The notes under the pieces are model-generated. The model saw only the letters and a program-made list of their open reading frames with translations. It did no database searches and was not told the origin of the DNA. From Patescibacteria group bacterium (GTDB lineage Bacteria > Patescibacteriota > Patescibacteriia > Veblenbacterales > UBA10138): a DNA stretch of 7,314 nt. Each line of letters starts with the position of its first letter. Within the stretch, counting starts at the first letter, position 1. Positions 1 through 7,077 of the stretch are shown piece after piece. The DNA is taken from assembly GCA_003512705.1 (NCBI GenBank), contig DOPF01000011.1, positions 422 to 7,735 on the forward strand, written 5' to 3'. Both the position numbers and the translations under genes were made by a program.

Positions 1-2743
1 AGGAAAATCCTCCCTTGCCTTTGATACCATTTATGCCGAGGGGCAAAGGCGTTATATAGAATCCCTATCGTCATACGCGCGGCAGTTTTTGGGTATGATG
101 GACAAACCCGATGTAGATCAGATTGATGGCTTAAGTCCGGCTATTTCCATTGATCAACGGTCTACTTCGCACAACCCCCGTTCCACCGTAGGTACGGTTA
201 CGGAAATTTACGATTATTTAAGATTATTATACGCCCGCGTCGGTATACCCCATTGCCCAAAATGTGGGCGCGAGGTGGCGCGGCAAACGATTGATCAAAT
301 TGTGGAAAGAATCCAAGCCTTGCCGGTGGGCACAGCCTTGGCGTTGCTGGCGCCGGTGGTACGCGATCAAAAAGGCGAACACAAGCACACGATTGCCGAA
401 GTAAAAAAAGCTGGCTACGTGCGCGTACGGGTGAATGGTAAATTGGTGCCGATTGAGGAGGCAGAAGATTTGCAGTTAGATAAACAAAAAAAACATACTA
501 TTGAAATTGTGGTTGACCGAGTCAATGTATCAAAGGATGCCGACGATGTAACGCGTTTAACTGATTCTTTAGAAACAGCGCTTGATTTAGGTGACGGTTT
601 GGTAACCGTCGAACGGCAAGATACTAATGAAGATATATTATTTAGCCAACATTTTTCTTGCCCGCACTGTCAGATTGACTTGCCTAATATTGAGCCCCGA
701 AGTTTTTCGTTTAATTCGCCGCACGGCGCCTGCGCGGCTTGTACCGGCCTCGGCACTAAGCTGGAAGTAGACCCCGAACTGGTTATACCTAATAAAAAAT
801 TATCTATTGCCGAAGGGGCCATTAGACCGTGGTCACGAACGGCCGCCAACCAAACCTGGTATCACCGTATTGTGGAAGCTATGGCGCGGGCGAATAATTT
901 TTCAGTTAAAGTTCCGGTAGCACAACTTACCGAGGCGCAATTGGACAAAGTGTTATATGGCACGGGCAGTAAAAATTATAACGTCAATGCCGGCTATGAA
1001 GCCGCCGGTAAGGTCAGAGAATTTTATACTACCTTTGAAGGTGTGATACCAAATTTAGCTAGGCGCTATAAAGAAACCGAGTCCGATTATATTCGTGGGG
1101 AAATTGAACGCTATATGCGCGTGTCGCCCTGCCCCCAGTGTCACGGTAAACGTCTAAAGCCGGAAATGCTGGCCGTGACGGTGGGTGATAAAAATATCTC
1201 CGGAGTTACGGCTTTAACAGTGGAGACTAGTTTAGATTTTGTTAATAAATTATCCAGCGCCAAAATTTTTACTGACCGACAGCTTAAAATTGCCCACCAA
1301 ATTTTGAAGGAAATAGGCGAACGTTTAAGGTTTTTAATTGATGTTGGTCTGGGCTATTTAACTTTAGATAGAACCGCCGCCACCTTATCGGGCGGCGAAG
1401 CTCAACGCATTCGCCTGGCTACGCAAATTGGTTCTAGTTTGGTTGGCGTAACTTATATTTTAGATGAGCCGTCGGTCGGGTTGCATCAACGCGATAATAG
1501 CAAACTCATTGCCACTTTAAAAAGATTACGAGATTTAGGTAATACTGTTATTGTGGTTGAACATGATTACGAAACGATGATGGCGGCTGACTATTTAATA
1601 GATATAGGCCCAGGTGCGGGTAAACACGGCGGTGAAGTGGTGGCGCAAGGCACGCCCGCCGAGGTCGCCAAGCACAAAACTTCTTTGACCGGCGGGTATT
1701 TGTCGGGTAAATTGGCCATTGAATCGCCAAAAAATTATCGGCCCGGCAATAAAAAAAACTTAAGCATAATCGGCGCGGGTGAGTTTAATTTAAAAAACAT
1801 CAATGTTAATTTTCCGTTGGGGAAATTTATTTGCATTACCGGCGTGTCGGGTTCGGGTAAATCTACTTTAATAACCGAAATTTTATCGCGGGCGTTGGCG
1901 CAACATTTTTACAAAGCCAAGGATTTACCGGGTAAGCACAAGGAAATTAAAGGTTTGGAAAATATAGATAAAGTTATTACCATCGATCAGTCGCCCATTG
2001 GCCGTACACCGCGTTCTAACCCCGCCACCTACACCGGTGTGTTTACTTACATTCGCGATTTGTTTTCCGGCTTGCCCGAGGCTAAAATCCGCGGCTATGG
2101 TCCAGGGCGTTTTTCTTTTAACGTTAAAGGCGGGCGGTGTGAGGCCTGTGAGGGTGATGGCTTAGTGCGCATTGAAATGCACTTTTTACCCGATGTGTAT
2201 GTGGAGTGCGAGGAATGTAATGGTCGTCGTTATAATAAACAAGCGTTAGAAATTCATTATCGGGGCAAAAATATAGCCGATGTGTTGGAAATGACCGCTG
2301 AAGAAGCTATGAATTTTTTTGCCAACATTCCGGTAATTCACGATAAGCTGAAAGTATTGTATGAAGTTGGTTTAGGTTATTTGCATTTAGGTCAAAGCGC
2401 CACCACCTTATCGGGCGGTGAAGCCCAGCGTATTAAGTTAGCTACCGAATTATCGCGTCGTTCCACTGGTAAAACACTTTATATTTTAGATGAGCCAACC
2501 ACCGGCCTACATTTTGACGATATTAAACGTTTGCTCCACGTGCTGAATGAGTTAGTTGACCGCGGTAACACCGTGTTGGTGATCGAGCACAATTTAGATG
2601 TTATAAAATCCGCGGATTGGATTATTGATTTAGGGCCCGAAGGCGGAGATGAGGGCGGCGAGTTGGTGGCCGAAGGTACACCTAAAGATGTGGTTAAGGT
2701 AAAGGGTAGTTACACCGGCCAGTGGTTGAAGAAAGTGTTGTAG
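1..2743 (+). CDS. uvrA: UvrA, excinuclease ABC subunit A (5' end outside window)
   Basis: UvrA is the ATP-dependent damage-recognition subunit of nucleotide excision repair. As a dimer it loads UvrB on damaged DNA in the cytoplasm. The frame is open from base 2, giving 913 visible residues against about 940 in E. coli, so roughly 30 N-terminal residues are missing. The visible part begins GKSSLAFDTIYAEGQRR, the second half of the first Walker A motif, so the first in-window ATG (89) is not the start. Counting from the edge: zinc finger C220-x2-C223-x20-C244-x2-C247; extra pairs C85/C88 and C377/C380; first ABC signature LSGGEAQR 462-469 and Walker B ILDEPS (D488, E489); second Walker A GVSGSGKST 614-622; second zinc finger C713-x2-C716-x19-C736-x2-C739; second signature 803-810 and Walker B (D830, E831). 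Spacing matches the family and no lesion is seen. No promoter is visible. The downstream gene is convergent, so uvrA ends its transcription unit here. Confidence 0.98.
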   Translation, partial: GKSSLAFDTIYAEGQRRYIESLSSYARQFLGMMDKPDVDQIDGLSPAISIDQRSTSHNPRSTVGTVTEIYDYLRLLYARVGIPHCPKCGREVARQTIDQIVERIQALPVGTALALLAPVVRDQKGEHKHTIAEVKKAGYVRVRVNGKLVPIEEAEDLQLDKQKKHTIEIVVDRVNVSKDADDVTRLTDSLETALDLGDGLVTVERQDTNEDILFSQHFSCPHCQIDLPNIEPRSFSFNSPHGACAACTGLGTKLEVDPELVIPNKKLSIAEGAIRPWSRTAANQTWYHRIVEAMARANNFSVKVPVAQLTEAQLDKVLYGTGSKNYNVNAGYEAAGKVREFYTTFEGVIPNLARRYKETESDYIRGEIERYMRVSPCPQCHGKRLKPEMLAVTVGDKNISGVTALTVETSLDFVNKLSSAKIFTDRQLKIAHQILKEIGERLRFLIDVGLGYLTLDRTAATLSGGEAQRIRLATQIGSSLVGVTYILDEPSVGLHQRDNSKLIATLKRLRDLGNTVIVVEHDYETMMAADYLIDIGPGAGKHGGEVVAQGTPAEVAKHKTSLTGGYLSGKLAIESPKNYRPGNKKNLSIIGAGEFNLKNINVNFPLGKFICITGVSGSGKSTLITEILSRALAQHFYKAKDLPGKHKEIKGLENIDKVITIDQSPIGRTPRSNPATYTGVFTYIRDLFSGLPEAKIRGYGPGRFSFNVKGGRCEACEGDGLVRIEMHFLPDVYVECEECNGRRYNKQALEIHYRGKNIADVLEMTAEEAMNFFANIPVIHDKLKVLYEVGLGYLHLGQSATTLSGGEAQRIKLATELSRRSTGKTLYILDEPTTGLHFDDIKRLLHVLNELVDRGNTVLVIEHNLDVIKSADWIIDLGPEGGDEGGELVAEGTPKDVVKVKGSYTGQWLKKVL

Positions 2744-2762
2744 TATTCCTATTTTTTTCAAT

Positions 2763-2792
2763 CATTTACCCTTTCGCGCGAAAGGGTAAATG
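2763..2792 (+). terminator. Perfect 30-bp palindrome after uvrA, possible terminator
   Basis: The arm catttaccctttcgc is followed directly by its exact reverse complement, starting 20 bases after the uvrA stop. In RNA it would fold into a stem of about 13 bp with a tiny GCGC loop. It is well placed to end uvrA transcription, but no T-tract follows on the plus strand (the next bases are ggatttggataat), and the T-run lies before it instead. It may act as a transcript 3' end or stabiliser, or simply be another dispersed palindrome like those further along the window. Confidence 0.45.
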
Positions 2793-2800
2793 GGATTTGG

Positions 2801-2836
2801 ATAATAAAAAAGGCGGCGATCCCAAAGGGTCGCCGC
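2801..2836 (-). terminator. Rho-independent terminator of the minus-strand small gene
   Basis: Read on the minus strand, the arm gcggcga plus ccc pairs with ggg, a bulged A and tcgccgc around a TTT loop. It is followed at once by C, six T, then ATTAT. It begins 11 bases after the stop codon of the minus-strand gene ending at 2848. Hairpin, T-tract and position all fit a classical intrinsic terminator. On the plus strand no T-tract follows, so it looks one-directional. Confidence 0.85.
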
Positions 2837-2847
2837 TCGTGTTTGAT

Positions 2848-3081
2848 TCAAACCGCAGGCCGTTCTGCGAGCTTTTTTAGGGTCGGCAAGCTTTGCTTGA
2901 TTTTTTGTTCAAACCGGGCAAAATCCTCACCTTTGGTGGCCAACTTTAATCTTTGGCTTTGCCCTAGCACCCAGCAAGCGCGCGTATAAATGTTACGGTT
3001 ACTGTCGTCAGGAATGTAAATACTCGCGCGGGCTAGTGCTTTGATAAACTCATCTATCAACCCCAATAAATTGTTAAGCAT
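2848..3081 (-). CDS. Small protein of unknown function, 77 aa
   Basis: I do not recognise the family. The 77-residue product begins MLNNLLGLIDEFIKAL and ends KKLAERPAV. It has no signal peptide, membrane segment, cysteine pair or obvious catalytic motif, and only one Cys (in RACWVLGQ). The sequence alternates hydrophobic and charged residues in a way that suggests three short helices, with a basic C-terminal half (FEQKIKQSLPTLKKLAER), so a small soluble helical protein is likely. The ATG (complement of 3079-3081) is preceded by AAGGA (complement of 3090-3094) at 8 bases, which fixes the start. A near-consensus promoter lies upstream and an intrinsic terminator 11 bases after the stop, so it appears monocistronic. 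It is convergent to uvrA and divergent from the membrane-protein gene. That complete set of signals is the main reason to believe in this gene. Confidence 0.75.
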   Translation of the reverse strand: MLNNLLGLIDEFIKALARASIYIPDDSNRNIYTRACWVLGQSQRLKLATKGEDFARFEQKIKQSLPTLKKLAERPAV

Positions 3082-3127
3082 AAGTTCATTCCTTTATTTT
3101 TTCACGTAAGTGCTATTTTAATAGTAT

Positions 3128-3156
3128 ATAATAGCGCCTTTAGGTGTATTTGTCAA
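3128..3156 (-). promoter_or_regulatory. Sigma70-type promoter of the 77-aa gene
   Basis: On the minus strand a perfect -35 TTGACA (complement of 3151-3156) is separated by exactly 17 bases from the -10 TATTAT (complement of 3128-3133). This predicts a transcript start near 3121 and a leader of about 40 bases. An inverted repeat gctatt (3112-3117) / aatagc (3130-3135) spans the -10 and start region and could be an operator. The plus strand also reads TATAAT at 3127-3132, which may serve the divergent membrane-protein gene, although no good -35 goes with it. Confidence 0.8.
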
Positions 3157-3184
3157 TAAGTGAGGAGTAAAGGATAATAAACTT

Positions 3185-4660
3185 GTGAAGTTATCATCAA
3201 TTCGCGAATACCTATTTTACCTCCTGATTTTTATAATCCCTTGGCAAACCAGGTGGATTATTCGCGATCCTTATTTAGGGGGTGAAGTGTGGGAGTATGG
3301 CCGAATTAGTTTGTATGGCTGGGACATACTATTGGTTATTTTGGTAATCATTTCTTGGCCCTTGGTTTGGCAGGAAATTAAAAATGTAAAATTAAAGCCT
3401 CGCTTTAACCCCGCCGACGGCGGGGTGGTTACCAAAGCAACCAAAAATCAAAATGACCCGCCGCCAGGTCATTACGAGGAGTCCGCCTCGGGCGGACGAC
3501 GCGGTAATCTTAAGAGATTGCTTCGCTTCGCTCGCAATGACAACTTTTATGTTTATTTATTCCTGTTACTTTTTTCCCTCACTTCAACACTCTGGTCAGG
3601 TGATAAGCTGTTAGCCTTGGTTTGGAGTTTGCGATTACTTGAGGGGGGCTTGTTGTGGCTGTTAGTACGCGCGCTTAAGCCCAAGTGGGCGGCTGTTTGT
3701 TGGTCGTTGCTAGCAGCGGGAACGCTTCAGGCTGGCTGGGCGATAACGCAATTTATTACCCAAGCGAGCTTTGCTAATAAATGGTTGGGCGTGGCGGTTC
3801 ATCCGCTTACCCAAGGCGGTACATCGGTAGTGATGAACGAGTATGGCCGGTGGCTACGGGCATATGCTGGGCAAGTGCACCCGAATGTGTTGGGGGGATT
3901 GTTGGTAGTAACTTTGTTAGCAACAGCTTGGCTGTATGCTAACAGAATCAAGAATCACGAATCAAGAATCACGAATGTTATTTTGTTATTTTGTTATTTG
4001 TTACAATTGTCTGGTCTTTTTTTTACTTTTTCCCGCGGGGCGTGGTTGGGGTTATTTTTAAGCCTTGTTTTTTGGTGGTGGCGGGAAAAACGTAACGTCA
4101 TTGCGAGGAGCGAAACGACGAAGCAATCTCTTGAGGTTGCCGCGTCCGCCATCCGGCGGACTCGCAATGACAACCCTATCTCGAGTGTAATTATTATATC
4201 CGCCTTAGCGGTAATTATCTTAGGCATTATTTATTGGCAGCCATTAAGCGGGCGGTTTACTGGCCAAAGCACGCTGGAACAGCAATCAATTGAAGATCGG
4301 CGGGGGAGTATAAAGCAAAGTGGTCAGATATTGTCATCCAAATGGTTATTGGGCACCGGTATTGGCAATTACACTGCCCAACTATCTGAAAATATGCCCG
4401 GGCTAAAAGCCTGGCGTTATCAGCCGGTGCATAACATATTCCTGTTGGTTTTTACTGAGCTGGGAGTAATAGGTTTATTATTATTTTTTGGACTGTGGTT
4501 AAATGCTTTTTTGCGCAAGCCTTTTGCCATTAGCCATTCGTTATTAGCCGCCGTGCTGGTTACGGCGATGTTTGATCACTATTGGTGGACCGCGCCATCA
4601 ATGTTTTTGTTGCTTTGGGTCATAATAGTTGGGATTGCGCCAAAAACAGAAACCCCTTGA
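3185..4660 (+). CDS. O-antigen ligase / polysaccharide polymerase-like membrane protein with repeat-derived insertions
   Basis: This is a 491-aa polytopic protein with about 12 hydrophobic segments (roughly 8-20, 45-62, 121-138, 141-161, 167-190, 233-252, 265-281, 284-299, 333-352, 415-439, 445-462, 470-485). It shows hallmarks of the O-antigen ligase/Wzy_C group: HPNVLGG (232-238), FSRGAWLG (282-289), and HNIFLLVFTELGVIG (416-430), which fits the WaaL motif H[NSQ]x9GxxG. Such proteins transfer or polymerise lipid-linked glycans outside the membrane. Ligase, polymerase and protein O-glycosylase cannot be told apart here, and no other glycan gene is near. The start is GTG 3185, with AAAGGA (3169-3174) 10 bases upstream. 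Segments about 75-119, 255-263 and 305-329 are translated repeats (RLLRFARND, KNHESRIT, VIARSETTKQS) in hydrophilic loops. They lengthen the protein without breaking it. Its stop codon lies inside the -35 box of the groES promoter. Confidence 0.85.
   Translation: MKLSSIREYLFYLLIFIIPWQTRWIIRDPYLGGEVWEYGRISLYGWDILLVILVIISWPLVWQEIKNVKLKPRFNPADGGVVTKATKNQNDPPPGHYEESASGGRRGNLKRLLRFARNDNFYVYLFLLLFSLTSTLWSGDKLLALVWSLRLLEGGLLWLLVRALKPKWAAVCWSLLAAGTLQAGWAITQFITQASFANKWLGVAVHPLTQGGTSVVMNEYGRWLRAYAGQVHPNVLGGLLVVTLLATAWLYANRIKNHESRITNVILLFCYLLQLSGLFFTFSRGAWLGLFLSLVFWWWREKRNVIARSETTKQSLEVAASAIRRTRNDNPISSVIIISALAVIILGIIYWQPLSGRFTGQSTLEQQSIEDRRGSIKQSGQILSSKWLLGTGIGNYTAQLSENMPGLKAWRYQPVHNIFLLVFTELGVIGLLLFFGLWLNAFLRKPFAISHSLLAAVLVTAMFDHYWWTAPSMFLLLWVIIVGIAPKTETP
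3408..3426. repeat. GC-rich hairpin inside the membrane-protein gene
   Basis: accccgcc, a GAC loop, then ggcggggt form a perfect 8-bp stem. It is much more GC-rich than the surrounding code and is translated as NPADGGV (residues 75-81) in the second hydrophilic loop. It lies 41 bases before the larger palindromic repeat. Between them, aatgacc (3452-3458) and ggtcatt (3467-3473) form another stem around a cgccgcca loop, so this loop of the gene appears to be built from several nested palindromes. Confidence 0.7.
3468..3541 (+). repeat. GTCATTGCGAG-type palindromic repeat, copy 1 (in coding sequence)
   Basis: This 74-bp element begins gtcattacgag and ends ctcgcaatgac, so its ends are inverted copies with one mismatch. 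The inner part carries a secondary hairpin, tccgcc-tcg-ggcgga (3482-3496), and agattgcttcgcttcgc. It aligns with the reverse complement of copy 2, so the two lie in opposite orientations within one gene. It is translated in frame as residues 95-119, including RRGNLKRLLRFARND. I recognise the ends as a widely dispersed bacterial repeat; it encodes no transposase. Confidence 0.85.
3947..3974. repeat. Tandem duplication of a 14-bp unit in coding sequence
   Basis: The unit atcaagaatcacga occurs twice in direct succession with no mismatch. Because 14 is not a multiple of three, the two copies are read in different frames and give IKNHESRIT (residues 255-263). The segment lies in a short hydrophilic loop between two predicted membrane helices. 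Confidence 0.85.
4097..4171 (-). repeat. GTCATTGCGAG-type palindromic repeat, copy 2 (in coding sequence)
   Basis: This 75-bp element has perfect 11-bp inverted ends, gtcattgcgag and ctcgcaatgac. It is inverted relative to copy 1 and carries an equivalent internal hairpin, tccgcc-atcc-ggcgga (4145-4160). It is translated as residues 305-329, including VIARSETTKQS and RRTRND. The left end is read in a different frame from copy 1, whereas the right end reads RND in both. AAC flanks the element on both sides, a possible but very short target duplication. Confidence 0.88.
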
Positions 4661-4685
4661 CAGGTTTGTTTTTGGTGGTTAAAAT
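4657..4685 (+). promoter_or_regulatory. Sigma70-type promoter of groES-groEL
   Basis: A perfect -35 TTGACA (4657-4662) is separated by 17 bases from TAAAAT (4680-4685). The predicted start near 4692 puts the CIRCE operator at about +8 to +38, within the leader. The stop codon of the upstream membrane-protein gene (TGA 4658-4660) lies within the -35 box, so the two units are packed with no spacer. A promoter plus CIRCE, with no alternative heat-shock sigma box, points to HrcA repression as the main control. Confidence 0.85.
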
Positions 4686-4699
4686 AGCTTTAGCTATAC

Positions 4700-4730
4700 A
4701 ATTAGCACTCTAAACACTAGAGTGCTAATT
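4700..4730. promoter_or_regulatory. CIRCE operator (HrcA binding site)
   Basis: TTAGCACTC (4702-4710), nine bases, then GAGTGCTAA (4720-4728) is an exact match to the CIRCE consensus, and the symmetry extends to 11-bp arms. CIRCE is the site bound by the heat-shock repressor HrcA, which itself needs GroEL to stay active, so GroEL levels feed back on this operon. It lies between the promoter and groES, where a bound repressor would block transcription. hrcA is not in the window. Confidence 0.97.
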
Positions 4731-4763
4731 AGCACCAAGAAATTAATTATTAAACATTATTTT

Positions 4764-5054
4764 ATGAAGCTAAAACCTTTAGCCGACCATATTGTGGTCA
4801 AAGTCACCAAGGAAGATAAAATGACAAAAACCGGCATTGTGTTGCCTGATACCGTAAGCGATGAGAAAAAAGAAACCGGTGAAGTAGTAGCGGTAGGCCC
4901 GGGAAAAATTTTAGATAACGGTCAGCGCGGGGCTATGGAAGTAAAGCCGGGCGATAAAATTTTATTTAAAAAATACGCGCTTGATGAATTTAAGTTGGAC
5001 AACGAAGAATTTTATACGGTGCAAATGTCCGACGTTATTGCGATAATTGAGTAA
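4764..5054 (+). CDS. groES: GroES, 10-kDa co-chaperonin
   Basis: GroES is the heptameric lid that closes the GroEL folding chamber in the cytoplasm. The 96-residue product (MKLKPLADHIVVKV...) has the usual length. The mobile loop is clear at about 17-32, with the GroEL-contacting tripeptide IVL at 25-27 within TGIVLPD, followed by GEVVAVGPGK and the C-terminal VQMSDVIAIIE. The start is ATG 4764. The frame stays open upstream to a GTG at 4722, but that codon lies in the CIRCE right arm and would add 14 residues unknown in the family. No Shine-Dalgarno sequence is seen, and the bases before the ATG are AT-rich (ttaaacattatttt). It is the first gene of the CIRCE-controlled operon, and groEL follows after 150 bases, a gap widened by a palindromic repeat. 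Confidence 0.97.
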   Translation: MKLKPLADHIVVKVTKEDKMTKTGIVLPDTVSDEKKETGEVVAVGPGKILDNGQRGAMEVKPGDKILFKKYALDEFKLDNEEFYTVQMSDVIAIIE

Positions 5055-5088
5055 ATTATTAATAGCATCATTGCTAAATCATTTCCTC

Positions 5089-5160
5089 GTCATTGCGAGC
5101 GAAGCGAAGCAATCCCCACAAAACATTAGATTGCGTCGTCGCTTCACTCCTCGCAATGAC
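5089..5160. repeat. GTCATTGCGAG-type palindromic repeat, copy 3 (between groES and groEL)
   Basis: This 72-bp element has perfect 11-bp inverted ends, gtcattgcgag and ctcgcaatgac, and pairing continues imperfectly inward (cgaagcgaagcaatc against ttgcgtcgtcgcttc). Unlike copies 1 and 2 it lacks the internal tccgcc/ggcgga hairpin, so it may be the simpler form of the element. It lies inside the operon transcript, 34 bases after groES and 44 bases before groEL, and should form a long hairpin in the mRNA. It could be a processing or attenuation point or have no role. Confidence 0.88.
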
Positions 5161-5180
5161 ATCCAAAATATAATTCTTAA

Positions 5181-6833
<1,653 letters not shown>

Positions 6834-6838
6834 CCGCG

Positions 6839-6867
6839 CCCTGAACTGAACTTGTTCTAGTTCAGGG
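6839..6867. repeat. Hairpin just after groEL
   Basis: ccctgaact (6839-6847) pairs perfectly with agttcaggg (6859-6867). Inside, gaa and ttc extend the stem around a cttg loop with one bulged T. It starts 5 bases after the groEL stop. No T-tract follows, so it is not a clear terminator. It looks like another type of small dispersed palindrome and could protect the 3' end of the groEL coding region. Confidence 0.7.
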
Positions 6868-6879
6868 GTTAGTTCCTCG

Positions 6880-6985
6880 TTTGACCCCGCGGGTTACCAC
6901 CCGCCATTCGGCCTCGCCGTTCAAGGCCCCGAGGGCCCCGAGGCCCGAGCGGGAGCTCAGGGCCGAGAGGTAGGGTGGCCTGGCC
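6880..6985. other. GC-rich, hairpin-dense block between groEL and its terminator
   Basis: By eye this block is far richer in G and C than any gene in the window. Short stems follow one another: gcgggt-tacc-acccgc (6889-6904), cggc-ctc-gccg (6909-6919), gggcc-ccga-ggccc (6933-6946) and gagc-ggga-gctc (6947-6958). Longer-range pairs are possible: ccaccc (6897-6902) with gggtgg (6973-6978), and tcggcc (6908-6913) with ggccga (6961-6966). I see no open frame of note and no match to tRNA, tmRNA, RNase P or SRP RNA motifs. It may be a structured 3' UTR, a small RNA, or a cluster of repeat remnants. Confidence 0.4.
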
Positions 6986-7018
6986 ATTAGTTTTTAGTCA
7001 TTGTTCCAGTTCACAGTT

Positions 7019-7057
7019 AAGCCCCCCGATGTACATCGGGGGGCTTTTGGTTTGTTT
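7019..7057 (+). terminator. Rho-independent terminator of the groES-groEL operon
   Basis: The arm aagccccccgatgt is followed directly by its exact complement, acatcggggggctt, a 28-bp palindrome (7019-7046) containing six C and six G runs. A T-rich tail, ttggtttgttt, follows. The very stable stem plus T-rich tail, about 185 bases after groEL with no gene between, makes it the likely end of the groE transcript. The minus strand lacks a T-tract after the stem. Confidence 0.85.
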
Positions 7058-7077
7058 CAAAAAAAAGTATTGTAGCA

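Noticed and set aside
89..91. ATG as the uvrA start
   Set aside because: The frame is open to the window edge and already encodes GKSSLAF and AEGQRRYIESL, conserved UvrA sequence upstream of this Met.
1548..1730. 60-codon minus-strand frame within uvrA
   Set aside because: Antisense to conserved UvrA code, with no recognisable protein or ribosome-binding site.
3994..4227. 77-codon minus-strand frame within the membrane-protein gene
   Set aside because: Antisense shadow. Its RDCFVVSLLAMT stretch is just the other strand of the palindromic repeat.
4722..4763. Upstream GTG start giving a 110-aa GroES
   Set aside because: The GTG lies in the right arm of CIRCE and the 14 extra residues do not belong to GroES. 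ATG 4764 gives the normal length and N-terminus.
3408..5160. CRISPR array or IS element as source of the repeats
   Set aside because: The copies are few, far apart, palindromic and in both orientations, with no regular spacers and no transposase frame.
5169..5174. TATAAT as an independent groEL promoter
   Set aside because: The -10 is perfect but no acceptable -35 lies 16-18 bases upstream (actcct at 17). TTCACT at a 20-base spacing is weak, and the region is generally AT-rich.
6880..6985. Known structural RNA (tRNA, tmRNA, RNase P, SRP) in the GC-rich block
   Set aside because: No cloverleaf, no GAGGAAAGTCC-like RNase P core and no SRP tetraloop motif could be seen.
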